From NCBI GenBank assembly GCA_019426215.1, contig CM033391.1, forward strand, positions 22,154,949-22,218,948: DNA of 64,000 nucleotides, written 5' to 3'. The notes under the pieces were generated by a model. That model was not told the origin of the DNA. It was given only the letters and a program-made list of their open reading frames with translations, and did no database searches. This DNA comes from Buddleja alternifolia. Its lineage: Eukaryota > Streptophyta > Magnoliopsida > Lamiales > Scrophulariaceae. A program made the translations under genes and the position numbers. Below are positions 1 through 11,849 of this stretch, piece after piece (position 1 is the first letter of the stretch; the number at the start of each line of letters is the position of its first letter).

Positions 1-920
1 TATATATTGAAAATAATTATTTATCATTTGGATGTTTCAATCAATGACTCTGACTCAGAATTGTTAAAGTATTTCTCGGGCCCTGACCTAGACGGTGCGT
101 GAGTTCGCCTGGGTAATATCGGATTACCGGGTATAGACCCCTACGTCTGGGATCATTATTGGTATCCTTTCACGGGCAGGCTGGGGTTTGTCTGTACCCG
201 TGACTGGTGCCGCCATGTACCTAGGCATGGCACAGTTTATTGTTTCACGGGGTAGCTCCGTGTAATTGAAGGATAAGGTAGTATATATTCAATGAAGATA
301 TAAGGAGGTGGTCATCTCTAAAATTTGGCTTGTGCCGTTTTGCATCATCATTATCTAAATAAATTCTTACGAATTTAGTTCCTTATATTTTGTTATATAT
401 CATCATAAAAATAATATTATATTACTGAGATTGTTTGATCAATACTTTCACTTTTATGAATTTGATTTCTTATAATTGTTATTGTCGTAATAATGTTTTT
501 TTATCAAAATGGATTTAGCAAAATTTAATTCTTTAAAATTTCTTATGCGTACACCTATTGACCTCACTAAGTTTTTCTTATGTATTTAAACGTTTTTTTC
601 CTCCAGATGAAAATCCTGCAAATCAGAAGGATGAGGATACTTTTTAGAAGGGCAATAATAGTTCGAGTGCGAAAAGGGAGACTGAGTTATTTAAATAAAG
701 TTTTAATCACGATGCGTAGCTAGAAAGTACATTGACAGTTTTGTGTAACTCCTAATTTTGGGACTCCCGTTTTGATGAAATCTGTAATAATTTGGATATT
801 ATATTACAATTAGTTTTGGGTTTGTCAAAGAAAGTCTTATGTTTGTTCAAGAGGAATAGTTTTTTTTTGTCGCACTTCGGATCGGCGGTCATGGATAATC
901 CGTACATTCGAGGCGTGACA
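1..920 (+). mobile_element. LTR, family A copy 1 (3' part of a 5' LTR; start lies outside the window)
   Basis: The segment ends in GGCGTGACA and is followed four bases later by a TGGTATCAGAGC primer-binding site, which fixes it as a 5' LTR on the plus strand. Its sequence recurs, reversed, at 19721-20630 and again at 36543-37480. The complete copy at 19721-21797 is 2077 bp, so roughly the first 1.1 kb of this LTR is missing to the left. No coding potential is seen. The family belongs with Ty3/gypsy judging from the gag that follows at 4428. Confidence 0.8.
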
Positions 921-924
921 AGTA

Positions 925-936
925 TGGTATCAGAGC
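925..936 (+). other. Primer-binding site of element A copy 1
   Basis: TGGTATCAGAGC is complementary to the 3' end of plant initiator-methionine tRNA, the usual minus-strand primer of Ty3/gypsy and Ty1/copia elements. It lies four bases after the LTR end. It sets the 5'-to-3' direction of element A and the start of its leader (937-1124, continued from 3724). Confidence 0.88.
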
Positions 937-1124
937 TTAGATTAATACCTGAGCTATGCTAGGATAGGATCCTTGGACAAAATAGTCATGTTTAAGAAAA
1001 ATAAAGGAGTTTTTATCTATATAGGTTTTTATTAAAGTGGGAGATTAAATTTTTATTTTTTTTCCAACATGATTATCTTAGTAGAGTGTGGGCATTCCAA
1101 TTTTTATTTTAGTAATAGGTTTTT

Positions 1125-3723
1125 TGTAGCGCCCACCGACCAGGGTGGCTCGCCACACCACGATGCTAGCTCGATCCGGCAGACCGTCCCTTCTCGAACC
1201 GGCGCCAAGCGTCGGAACTTTAGGAAATCTTTATCTGCTGAAACTAAAAATTTACATTCCAAATAATTCAACAACACATTCTTCATCAGTCTTACACAAT
1301 TCAACAATAACCCTATCAATTACAGATCTCCAAGCCAAAACATATACATATCCAATCGTACATCCCAAAACATCACTCCCTCTAATAGCAGCAAACCAAT
1401 GCTTCCTTTACTCCTCAATTCTCCCTTCGTATCCGACATACTAAGCTTATCTGAAAAGGAAGAAAGAAGAAGGGCTGAGTCCGAATAACTCAGTGAGGTA
1501 GGTTAACGGGTTGCTTTACCTTTATCATTGAAATGGAATCTGTAGCGGAAGATTTCAAGAGAAGCGAGATTACACTTATCGAGTAAATCATTGGAGAAAA
1601 GAAACAATCAGAATGATGAATATCAATCACGATACATATCACAAAACCAGAATGAATAACACATATACTTTTAGATTCATGTCATATGATTGTGTACCGT
1701 CTCCCCACTGTCCCATACCAGCGGGAGATTTCACACCTTTTGAGATTCTAGTGGTGGCTCCTACGGGTTCAAGAGGTGGACCCCACCGTCGCGTGGCACT
1801 TTGTCGCGTATCGCACTTAGCTCCCTTCAATCTGCGAACTTTCCAAGTGTCGGGATTCTAGAGGTGGCTCCTACGGGTTCAAGAGGTGGCCCCCACCGTT
1901 GCGTGGCACTTTGTCCCGTATAGCACTTAGCTCCCTTCACTCTACCTTTAAGAGTGAAAGCTTTAGACCAAGAAAGGGACATATCGAGGATGGATGCCGG
2001 ACATTAGGATTCTAGTGGTGGCTCCTACGGGTTCAAGAGGTGGCGCCCGCAGTCGCGTGGCACTTTGTCCCGCATAGCACTTAGCTCCTTTAGCCGATGG
2101 AGTAGAACCAAGGAATACAATGGTCTCAATGTGATAAGAAAGATATTGACTCGATATTCATATGATAAGACTCACGAGAATTGACAACGATTAGATTGAA
2201 GACCATTTCGAGACAAGACATTTACTGTAGATGTGAAAAGGATGACGTCGGGAATCACAAGATATTGACATTTAGGAATCAACAATCATCACTAACCAAT
2301 CATCAATATACCGATAAGATGGTATAAACAAAACAAGACAATCAAATGATATGAAAGCGGGTAAAGCATATTCAAGCAATAAGAAGGAATTAGAAACCCT
2401 CACTGTTACAACTCGACGTCATTGCCTCGTGTCCTATTGAAATCACAAATATCCCGAGGTCCAAACATATTATCATAATCTCAAGTTATAACACTTTATA
2501 ACCCAACCAAATAAAGCAAGATACAAATATGCAAAGCAAGATACATATATGCGCAGTTTCATCACAGAAATTATCATAAATTCTGATGTTAAGATTTTTA
2601 CTCTGAAACTTTGCCATAAAGCATGCATCATATTGAATAATATGCCATAAAATTTCCGGATTCAATTGACATCTCCAATGTTGTCATTCAATCACCAAAA
2701 TATGGCTGTCGGCAACAGATTTTTCAGGACAGGCAGTATCTTTACAAAGATTTTAAGAAGATCCCCTATGGCTCCAAAAATTCCCAAATTTTCTGGAAAC
2801 AAATACAACACATATAATTATACAGTAAAATTGTCGAAGTCAAATCAAATATCTAAATATGATAATTAATCTTAAAACAGAAACTTTCTCACACCCGCCG
2901 AACAATCTGGCAGCTTCATTTCAAGATTTTTTATAAAATTCCAGAAAAATTCAATCTTTATCAAATTTTACATGTATACTCCTGACACGATCATAGATCC
3001 TTAGAAAAATTCACATAATTAAATTCACTCACTTTGTCACATAAACATTAAATTCAACTACATAATCTGTAATTTCAGCCCTCAATTTCTTCATCCAACA
3101 AATCCATCAATTTTCTTCTTGTCCAAGCCATCCAATTCAAGAAAATAACTTAAATAAAGAACAAAGTTAATAATTTACTTAGCACTGATAATTATCTATA
3201 TAACAATCGTATGTGTTTAGCTAAACAAGAAGTATGCCCTAACCTCTTCAAGATTGTAAACTTTGTTGGAATCTCCTTTCTTCATTCATGCCATGAGCTC
3301 ACGCAAGCTAGCAATTTATAGAGATCCACTACTTGACAAATTCGAATTTGAAGAGGAGTTGTGTATGAGTTTGAAGGTGTTCTGTTGGGAGTCAAATGAA
3401 AGAGGTGAATATGTAATCTATAGGTATCAAGAGGAGTTGGGAATAAGTGCTGTCATTTTCCTTCTCCTGCCACGTTTAACATCTATACACATACCAAAGG
3501 CCTTAAATAATATTACATACAAACTAGTCCACAAAATTTGTAAATGTTACCAACTTATTTCACATGTAGTTAAAGCACAATATTAGTTGTACAATCAAGT
3601 AATAAAACATTTAGGGTCAAGCATGAATTGCTAGAATCGAATAAATTACAAAATCTAATTAACGCAAAATCTAACTCTTGCTTTAGTCTATAAAATTAGG
3701 AGCCAGGAATATAGGATGTTATA
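1125..3723 (-). mobile_element. LTR, family X copy 1, inside the leader of element A
   Basis: On the plus strand the segment begins TGTAGCGCCCACCG and ends GGATGTTATA. The homologous copy at 49259-52238 runs TGTAACATCC to GGGCGCTACA, so this copy is on the minus strand with a degraded 5' end. It has no gag or pol and splits the A leader (921-1124 and 3724 onward), as a solo LTR would. Target duplication is not convincing (TTTTT on the left, GTATT on the right). It contains three related blocks of about 87 bp (1744-1830, 1853-1940, 2007-2093), each with GTGGCTCC, GGGTTCAAGAGGTGG and GCACTTAGCTCC. ORF fragments inside it are not protein-like. Confidence 0.75.
1744..2093 (-). repeat. Three diverged ~87 bp modules inside LTR X
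   Basis: Modules start near 1744, 1853 and 2007. Each carries GATTCTAG(A/T)GGTGGCTCC, then GGGTTCAAGAGGTGG, then GCGTGGCACTTTGTC and GCACTTAGCTCC. Spacers between them differ in length and sequence. The same modules recur in all other X copies (18640-18900, 47870-48205, 51259-51605, 59456-59694), so they belong to the family and are not local slippage. Their function is unknown; a regulatory role is only a guess. Confidence 0.75.
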
Positions 3724-3818
3724 GTATTTGTGATAATGGTTAGTCAAATAGGTTATTTAATTAGAATTATAATTTAGTTACGGTTTAACCTTTATAATCT
3801 TATGATCAATGTGAGAGG

Positions 3819-4291
3819 ATGGCAGCAAACGAAAATGAACTGCCACAAAATAATGGTTTGAGTAACGGCTATCAGGTACCTCCTGGTCCACTAGTAGTTC
3901 AAAAGGATGAGCAAGTCATTTGGTATATTCTACAACCTGAAGATCGTGGAACTGGAAATGTTCCTCATGATATTGTTCATGAGATTACTAATGATCGAGA
4001 TAGAATATATGTTGCTAGACAGAGAGCTAATGCTGATAATTTAATGGTAATCGAGCATCAAATGAATCATTTATTTGAACAACAAGCGAAAATAGACGGA
4101 TTAAGAGGAGAGAATTAGGACAATTAAGAACTAGATATGCAACATTTCACACCCATATGAGGGACAGAATGCATAGGATCCACGACTCTGCGACTCGTGC
4201 GGCAAAAGAGGCCGAGGAAATATTAGATGAACCATCTGGTGTGTTAGGGGGACAATTGGTGGTAAACATGGGCGAATCTTTTAAGTGTTAA
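3819..4291 (+). pseudogene. Extra leader ORF upstream of gag in element A
   Basis: The ORF opens with ATG at 3819 (MAANENELPQNN) and runs 99 codons to a stop at 4118. Around 4105-4115 the protein-like composition moves to another frame, which stays open to TAA at 4289-4291. A single small frameshift would therefore give an ORF of roughly 155 residues. The second half is rich in E, Q, R, A and regularly spaced hydrophobics (for example HQMNHLFEQQAKIDGLRGE), which suggests an alpha-helical or coiled-coil protein. I recognise no family. It sits between the PBS and the gag ATG at 4428, where most chromoviruses have only an untranslated leader. It could be a dedicated extra ORF, as in Ogre-type elements, or an unrelated insertion. 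Confidence 0.5.
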
Positions 4292-4427
4292 TTGATGTAT
4301 CATATGTATTATATGCACATAGCTTTGGGATGATGCTAGAATCTCTATATATATGTCATAGGTGTAAAATAAGTTATCTTGTAATATATGTCTCTTGTAC
4401 CATATTCTTCTTCTTTCTTTTATTAAG

Positions 4428-4952
4428 ATGGATCATTCACGTCCACGAGGTAGACCCCGAATTCAACACCTTGAAGAGAACCCAAATACCAATGTCAATC
4501 AGCCCGATAATCCTGATCCAACTCAGAATAACCCTCCTGAACAACAATCCTCGAGAATAGACAACATAGGACCTTTGCTTGCAACTCTTCAACAGTTAGT
4601 GCAATTAACTCAAAATCAAGGAAGACCTGTAGATACCTCAGCTGCTGACCAAGCCTTAGAAAGATTTCTACGTTTTCAACCTCCAAAATTCTTCGGAGAA
4701 CCAGATGATCAAAAAGCCGAAGGTTGGCTTGAGGAAGTAGATAAGATTTTTAAAGTTCTCAAATACAATAACGACCAGAAAATATCTTTCGCTACCTTTC
4801 GGTTTGAAGAAGCAGCTCACCACTGATGGCGAGTGGTTGAAGCTAAATGGAATCGGGAAAGAACTCTTTACTCTTGGTTAAATTTTGTTACAGAATTCAA
4901 TGATAAATTTATTCCTCAAGTGGTACGTGATAGCAGAGAGTAAGAGTTTTTC
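4428..4952 (+). pseudogene. gag: Ty3/gypsy gag, N-terminal part (element A)
   Basis: The start is ATG at 4428, giving MDHSRPRGRPRIQ, a basic N terminus common in plant chromovirus Gag. A proline/glutamine-rich linker follows, then the retrotransposon Gag domain (FLRFQPPKFFGEPDDQKAE, WLEEVDKIFKVL). The capsid-like domain continues past a TGA at 4824-4826 as WRVVEAKW and FNDKFIPQVVRDSRE, where a further stop occurs. At 4953 the frame is cut by LTR Y, so the rest of Gag, including any zinc knuckle, and all of pol are missing here. Gag would package the element's RNA in virus-like particles. The copy is dead: stop codons plus truncation. Confidence 0.8.
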
Positions 4953-6727
4953 TGTGATACCGCGTTTTCTTTTAATGATAAAATACTAATTTGATGACTA
5001 GTACTATACTCTATTGGAAATTACTTCATCTATTTTAGTTTTATAACTAATATGTCAAAATATAATATTAAACAAGTGGATTGAAATTATTTTACTAGAT
5101 AATATCTATTAGGGGTTTGAATGCAAATATAATTGCATTAGGGATCTTTTGAAAAGGGGAAAGAAGAAGTATTTGCATATTACTCCTTTTTGCACCTCTA
5201 TATATACCCTTATACATCCATCCTTTTCCTTACAACATCAAGAGACAATGAAGAGGGGAAATATCAGCATTTTCGCACAACATTTTCAGCACTGGCAATG
5301 TTTGTATTTTCAATTTTGAGAGATGAAATGTTGTCCAAATTGAGTGTTCTTTAGCTCAAATTCTTCACAAGACAATGAGGAATGACACTATGGAATCCAA
5401 TTTTTCTTATCTACTACCGAAAGTTTCAGAATCGATCCACACCGAGTGCTAGGCTGTTCAGATTTTGGTTTCCAGAAATATATTCTATTTTCATTTGCCA
5501 AGAAATAAACTTTCGAATGGTCTGATCGGACATGCAAAACCACCCCTGGAAAGCTCATTCAGTGTAGACATCATTACTGGTCAGTCTTGTTAGAAATCGT
5601 TTAGAAAATATTTCAATATTCTCAGTCAAATCATCACTGCCAGAAATCTCTATTGAATTCCAGAATCTGTGTTTCGTATTCAATTGCCCGAAAGCCCTTT
5701 TTTTCTATGCTCTGATTATACATGCAAAACCATAGAGTGTAGGTATGTGGAATGGTAAAGTTTGTTGAAAATTGATGAGGAAATAGTCAGAAATGGCCAC
5801 CAAAATATCTATGCCAGTGTGCTGTTTTAGTTTCCAGAAACTATCATCCATGTTTCTTTGTTTTGAAATACCCCTTTTCGTGGTTCTATTGAAAATTCTA
5901 GACAACCAATAGACAGCCCTTTGAATGTAGATGTTGATACTGGTAAGTCTTGATAAAATCCATGGTGTAATGTGACCGAGAAGTGGATTTGAGTATAAGG
6001 TGCTAGGAGGTGATTAAATCTGGCAGTTTTGGGGTGTTGATTTTGAAGGCCCAATTTACCCTATTTCGGTTAGGTTCTTGAGATTGAATTTGAATATTAA
6101 GAAAGCTTAGTTATTTGGGAATCTATATATATATATATATATATATTAAGTTAGTTGTTTATTGAAATGTTAAAGGGATGAACAGAGGATAATGGCGGAT
6201 ACGCGCGCCAATTGAAGGATGCACACGGTGAAACGATTCGGTGCAATCTTGTTGACGTATGAACAATGGAGGTTTTCAGCTTCTTTGATCCGAGTTATAC
6301 ATATTCCTAAAGATGGGTGAGTGTTGGGTAAGTCGTCTTAGCATTAACTTTGGTTATTTCCAATTAAGTGTGTATCATAGTGGGAATTAGAATTCATATA
6401 ACTTGATTACGTAAGTGTAGTAGTGATTATGTTCTTATTTGGAATAGGTTCATTCTCTACAACACTATTCGAGGAAACACAATTTGACGAGTTGGTAGAG
6501 TTGGATATTCGGTCGGTGATGATTCTGACTAGCTCGGAAGTGTACCGTGAGTTGACTCGCAAAACTATAGTTATATGTCTTTCAAAACTGAAAGGAAGTT
6601 TTATTACGTCCTATATATATTTATATGCAATTTTACCATCGTTTTACCATTATCAAATAAATGAATTTCAATGTTTCAAATAATATCAAAAGTACTTTTT
6701 CTAAACCAATGCATTGTCCGTTTTTCC
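4953..6727 (+). mobile_element. LTR, family Y copy 1 (5' part only)
   Basis: It begins TGTGATACCGCG directly after the gag fragment and matches the start and middle of the complete Y LTR at 15596-18489, including the stretch with ATGTCTTTCAAAACTG (6575). It stops at 6727 where an oppositely oriented Y LTR begins. A TATA-like run (TATATATACC) sits at 5199. Downstream of it the leader carries three related modules of about 150-190 bp. There is no coding sequence. Confidence 0.72.
5455..5965 (+). repeat. Three related ~150-190 bp modules in the transcribed part of LTR Y
   Basis: Modules near 5455-5600, 5640-5790 and 5815-5965 share the order TTTCCAGAA, a T-rich stretch with GAAATA, a TCTGAT...ACATGCAAAACCA motif, and GTGTAGA(C/T)AT...ACTGGTAAGTCTTG. 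Four equivalent modules occur in copy 3 (about 16120-16835) and at least one in copy 2 (RC, about 8620-8720). They lie downstream of the TATA run, so they would be in R/U5 of the transcript. Confidence 0.6.
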
Positions 6728-9388
6728 TGTCACGCCCCAATTTTTAGCCCTGAAAGGGGCCTAAACTAAAAGCGTGTACCTTTCAATTAAGTAGTCCAAT
6801 CCAAAATCTAACACACTTCGACAATTTATCTAGTAGGACACGTCCTTAACGTCAACCAAACATATTAAGCATAAATTCATGATATGAAATCAATAATACG
6901 TTTTATTTTTCAGAAAATCATTGAAATCGTTAAAATGACATTTGCGTTCATGATAGCAATTAAGCAATAGGTGACATTACGCCAAAACTTTAGTATAAAC
7001 ACTTAGTTGCATTCAATCAATAGGCTGTTACAGTAAACTTTACATTTCACATTTAAGCAGTAGGGGGCCATGTTAGCAATAGCATCGCGTCCGATGAATT
7101 TGCTCATAGCACTTTGGGTCCCGCTGCTTCTTCCTTATCACCCCTGAACAATCGTCTTAAAAGTCATCACCTTATGCCTCCCCACTTAGGCTCACGAAGC
7201 CCGTTTGGTCATATCCCTGGTGTGCCACAATTCAATTCCTACGACCCACTCACCCTCGTAACACTCCGTCTTTAGGTGTTGGGATTTGGCCGTGGATAGC
7301 GGGAACCGTTTTAAGACCGCAGGCCCGTGCCTGTCCAGCCGAACCCTAGCCCTATCCACGCCCGACACTTGGGCAAGACACTCAACCGTATATAATATGC
7401 AATCACATAAATTCATAGTTGATGCAATAGTGGCCTTTTGGCTCATAATACAATAATCATAAGTGTTCAAAAGTCTGTTGAAGATATACTTTCTTAAAAA
7501 TCATTTTCTCCAAAATATGCATTTAAAATGATTCATGACTTTGGAAAATGTACAATGCAATGGTTTAGAAAAAGTACTTTCGATATTATTTGAAAAATAT
7601 TGAAATCCATTTATTTGATAATGGTAAAACCATGACAAATTGCATATAAATATATATAGGACGTAGTAAAACTTCCTTCTAGTTTTGAAAGACATATAAA
7701 TATAGTTTTGTGAGGCAACTCACCTTGTCCAATCGAATACCAAATCTCAAGTCCAGAGTTTGACTGACATTCAACATATCTCACAAGTGCTAGTACCTAA
7801 TCCAAATAAGGATGTGATAAAAAATATGCCCATAAGTTATCGGGTAAACTCAATTCTCAACACGATTCGATTAGTATCGTGAATTACCAAAAGTTAAGGC
7901 TAAGCTATCTTACCCACTGGTTACCCAAAATTTATGATGATGCAAACTGATTTCGGGTATAGAATCTTGAAGCTCCATTTTTGCGCTCCCAACGAACGTC
8001 GTGCATGTCCGTTGTTACTAATTTTTTGCCCCTTTAATATCATATCCAACAATGAAACTTTATATCCATTCATTCTCCACAAACTTGTCTTGATCTTAGT
8101 AAAGACCTCATCTCCAAAATCGGTCAATAGTGTTATAAACAAGGCCTTTGAAAACAACACCCCAAATTGCCAATTTCCGGTTGTGTCCTGTCAGTCTACA
8201 ACAAATCCACTTTCCGATCACATTAGACCATGAATTTGAGCGATTTCAACCATAAGTAACATTTACACTTATAGATTATTCTGATGGTTGTATTTCATGT
8301 ACCATTTGACTAATAAAAGGATGGTTTTTTGGGCAAAAGAATATGAAACACATTTCTGGAATTGAAGATTGAGTACTAGTTATGGTATTTCAATGGTGAT
8401 TTATGGACATTTTAATCAAGCGTTATTTAACAAAATACTCAAGCAAACGTATTTACACTCAACAAGGATTCTATAGGTGGTCTTCGATAAGAAATTGGAC
8501 CATCATAAGTAGCATTTCCGGAGAAATGAAATGAGAGGCAGATTCTGGCTTAAAAACCCGGGTAGTGGCAATGATTCTTTGACTAATAATTATGAACTAT
8601 CCACATAACCAAAACCATTAAAACTTACCAGTAACATCATCTCCACGAACATATGTTTCCAATGGTGGGATTACATGCATGATCAAACCACTAGAAGCAA
8701 GGTTTCTGGCAAACTAAAGTGGAGACATGTTGCTGCAGTTGAAAACGGGGCACATGATGTTGAGTTTGCATGTCCGATTCTGGAAGTATATGGAGTCAAT
8801 TGACAAAATTGGACTCCACATTCTTGTTCCTCATCCTCTTAGGATTAATTTGAGCTAAAGAACTCCAATTTTGGCCAACATTTGAAGATCCAAACTGACC
8901 TCCAAAGAAGCTGCTGCAGAAATGTGGAGTTGTGAAAAATGAATGGTTGATTGTAATTTTTCTTTAAATAGGTAGGTGCACTGCACATGGTACTTGAATA
9001 TGTGAAGTACAAGATCCTTAGGTGTCGCAACTCAGTTGATCAATGTAGACAACAAATCAAAAGTTTTCAATTTTACAATTGAGTCCTTGAAATTTGCTTA
9101 ACTTCACTTGAGTGCTACTAGAAACACAAAATCTGAATCTCTATCTATTGAGCCCAAACGATTATGTCCGAGTAGAACAATGAAAAGTGAGCAATATTTA
9201 CATTGAATTAAAGAAACTTATTGAAATTGGGGTGTTACTGATAAAATATAAAAATTGCACATTAACCTCTGAACTTATAAAATATTGTAAAATAAGTTCA
9301 AATGGGTATTTCTCATTTAAGATTTAAATAAATAGATAAGATAATATAAATTTATAAAATTAATAAGTATAAAATCAGGGGTGTTATA
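6728..9388 (-). mobile_element. LTR, family Y copy 2 (complete, minus strand)
   Basis: On the minus strand it starts TATAACACCCC (from canonical TGT...) at 9388, next to a purine tract at 9389-9403, and ends GGGGCGTGACA at 6728. Its length is 2661 bp. The block at 7080-7480, with GTGTCGGGCGTGGATAGG (minus strand), matches 12500-12900 and 17590-18000. Being preceded by a polypurine tract, it is a 3' LTR of a minus-strand element whose 3' internal end lies at 9404-10330. Open frames within it (such as 7192-7470) are shadows in a non-coding LTR. Confidence 0.75.
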
Positions 9389-9403
9389 GTCTCCCCTCCT
9401 TAA
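9389..9403 (-). other. Polypurine tract of minus-strand Y element
   Basis: The minus strand reads TTAAGGAGGGGAGAC directly before the LTR start. This is the plus-strand primer signature of LTR elements. The same context (GGACCAAATTCTTTTAAGGGGGG) occurs at 15570-15590 and, slightly changed, at 11168-11188. Confidence 0.7.
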
Positions 9404-10597
9404 AAGAATTTGGTCCCCAAATTCCCTATTGAAAAAAAAAATTAATTAAGAGAGAATGGTGTCTTCACATGTTCTCTTTGCTCCCCCAAGTTGCTTATTC
9501 CAACTTGTTACATCCATCGTATATCACATTGACCAATGGAGATACCTGATTTCGAAGTTCATGAACCTTTTGGTTTACAATCCACATAGATTCCTCCTTC
9601 TATGGTTGGTCTTGCACCAGATGATGAAACATGTGTTGATATATTATACGCATCGAGTCCAACTAAAATTTACTTAATCAAGAAACTAGAGAAAAATCAT
9701 GTTGGCAAGCAATGTTTATTAAAAACATTACGCTTGGTTGCCACTTTCATCATATGCTTCGAAAATCGAAAGTGTCTTGCCCAATTAAGTTGAAGCTTTC
9801 TTAGTTTAAACTTCTTGAATCGTCCTCTAGATGATACCCTGAAAAGTCATGACCATTAAACTTCACTTTGATCGCTCTACTTTTGTTGTGTACATAGTTC
9901 TCCAACTAGCTCAGTGTGTTCATTTTCTGTAGATAACTATTGAATCTAATTGATAGCTTCTTGGTTCGCCTCTCCGCGTAGGGTTCAATGAAAATGTTAT
10001 TTGAACGTACTTGAGCTCTTTAACGAAATTCAGAAGTCTTTGTCTTGAAATCAAGGTGTTGATATCCCTCTGCATCCTTGAAGCTGCAAGTTCTCTTGAT
10101 AGTCGATTCTCTTGTGTTTTCTGTTTCATCCATAAGCATTTTCATCGTTATATTTGTCTCTCAAGCTTAGTTTCGTAAGCGAAATGACTACCAACTTATA
10201 TCAATGGCCGCCAATTATATCGATCATTAAGGATTTTTTCCCAACAAGTTGACGATGTAACTTAGTACTCGAGAATACATCAGAATAAAAGTGATCGTAT
10301 AAGCCAAAATTGAAGTGATGGTTTCAAAGGGGAGACCCACTGCAATTTATCAAAAATTCAAGATTTGGTAAAGGGTTAATTGAGTAAATAAAAGAAAGTT
10401 TGGTAACAACATAGACATTGAAGAATCAAAATAAGATTCAAATTTCAAAGTTGTAGAGGCCTTCGAATGATAGAATGGGGAATCTCAAAATCAATTTGCC
10501 GTGTACCATAGGTTACAATGATATTATAGGATCTTAATAGTGAATCAATGTGTCGTTCAAATATGTCGTAACACATTTTTGACATTCTCAACCAATG
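9404..10597 (-). pseudogene. Decayed 3' internal region of a minus-strand Y element
   Basis: This stretch matches 14430-15580 in reverse, for example TTGGCGGCCATTG (minus strand, about 10215) against 14883. No frame longer than 70 codons resembles a known protein, although position and similarity to the plus copy imply it once held the integrase/chromodomain tail. From about 10330 rightward both arms continue as an inverted repeat, and I cannot tell which strand was coding there. Confidence 0.5.
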
Positions 10598-11163
10598 GAA
10601 TAGAAGAAGCAATTAGAGTTACAGGACAAAGAGGATTTAAACTTTCCGAATAGTTCAGGATCGAATGAAGACAACACAAAGTCGCTAGAAAAGTTATGCT
10701 GACCAAAGAAGAAGAGATTTGGAATTTTCAGTAGGAGATGAGGTATTCTTCAGTCAATCTCAGCAGAAAGGCATTATTCCATCCAAGAAAGGTGGAAAGT
10801 TAAGCCCTAGATATGTTGGGCCTTTCAAGATCCTAGAAAGAATTGGGAAGGTAGCATATCGGCTAGAGCTCCCACTAGCACTTGCTGCGATGCATGATGT
10901 CTTCCATGTTAAGTAGGCTAAAGAAATACCAGCCTGATACAGATCACGTGCTAAAGGAGGATACCATATCAGTACAAGATAACTTGGCTTATGTTGAGAA
11001 ACCACTGCGAATAGTGGACCGTAAGGTTCGTGAACTCCGAAATAAAGTTATCCCATTAGTCAAAGTGATATGGGAAAATCACGACCAAATAGAAGAAGCA
11101 ACTTGGGAGACCGAGGATTACATGCAAAAGCACCATCCTCAACTCTTTTCAGGTGAGAATTTG
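10598..11163 (+). pseudogene. pol: Chromovirus integrase C terminus plus chromodomain (Y-type element, plus strand)
   Basis: The integrase C-terminal region reads SYADQRRRDLEFSVGDEVF, KLSPRYVGPFKILERIG and YRLELP before MHDVFHV, the usual gypsy order. A small frameshift near 10912 moves to the frame with KKYQPDTDHVL. A chromodomain-type tail follows (VIPLVKVIWENHD, EEATWETEDYMQ, HPQLF). Chromodomains at the integrase end define chromoviruses and are thought to steer integration to marked chromatin. An in-frame TAG interrupts the N-terminal side (SR*KSYAD). The catalytic core and RT are missing upstream, where the Y inverted repeat begins. Confidence 0.8.
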
Positions 11164-11177
11164 GGGATCAAATTCCT

Positions 11178-11192
11178 TTAAGGGGGGGAGAG
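11178..11192 (+). other. Polypurine tract before LTR Z
   Basis: TTTAAGGGGGGGAGAG lies between the chromodomain stop region and the TGTAGCG start of the next LTR. It matches the tract at 15579-15595 and supports a 3' LTR reading for 11193-13248. Confidence 0.75.
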
Positions 11193-11407
11193 TGTAGCGA
11201 TCGAATTTTCTTACTTAATAAATTAATTTTATTTCAATATATTATGTGGTTAGGAATTAAAATTACTTGATTGAATGTGCTTTGGTGATTTTTTTTATTT
11301 AAGGGCTTGAAGGTTATATTTGCATTTTGTAGGTGCTTAATATAATTTATAAGTTTGTAAGGTCTAGTTATTAAGAAATTAATTGTTAGTTTAGTCCTCC
11401 TCACCTC

Positions 11408-11421
11408 TATATATATATAAG
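11408..11421 (+). promoter_or_regulatory. Putative TATA box of LTR Z
   Basis: TATATATATATAAG lies about 215 bp into the LTR and is followed 25-40 bp later by a pyrimidine-rich stretch, as expected of an LTR promoter. This is a positional inference only; long AT runs are common in this window. Confidence 0.4.
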
Positions 11422-11849
11422 GTAGCTGACCCTTCATTATTCCTTCTCTATTTTCGCCCCTTACCACATCTGAGAGAAGAAAACCAAAAGCCATGGGAGA
11501 AACTCTTCATTTCCAGCAAACAAATCGGCCCTGGTAGTCTGAGGTGTGAGTAAGTTTTGAACCCTCAAATGACATCCAATTTTTGTTTGCTTGAGCTCTA
11601 TTTCTTCCTAAGAAGTAAAGGAACATCCCAGTAGTTTTTATTTCACAAATCCACCTTCGAAAGAGCCTGAAAAGTTCGAATTACAAAGGGTACCGAATAG
11701 TTCGTCAAATCTGCCATTGTTGTAAACTCTAGCTGTTTTGACTTCTTGGGTTGCACTTCTCCTCTATCATTGAAAGGTTGTGTTGGAGGTTCACCCGGCG
11801 ACGACTCTTAGTAACTTGGAAGTACAGTGAGTTACCTCTCAAAAACTAT

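Noticed and set aside
925..936. tRNA gene fragment
   Set aside because: Only 12 bases match tRNA, beside an LTR end; this is a primer-binding site.
1744..2093. Pol III B box (GGTTCAA) and SINE-like origin of the LTR X modules
   Set aside because: The match to GGTTCGANNCC is partial, there is no A box at the right distance, and no poly(A) tail or target duplications.
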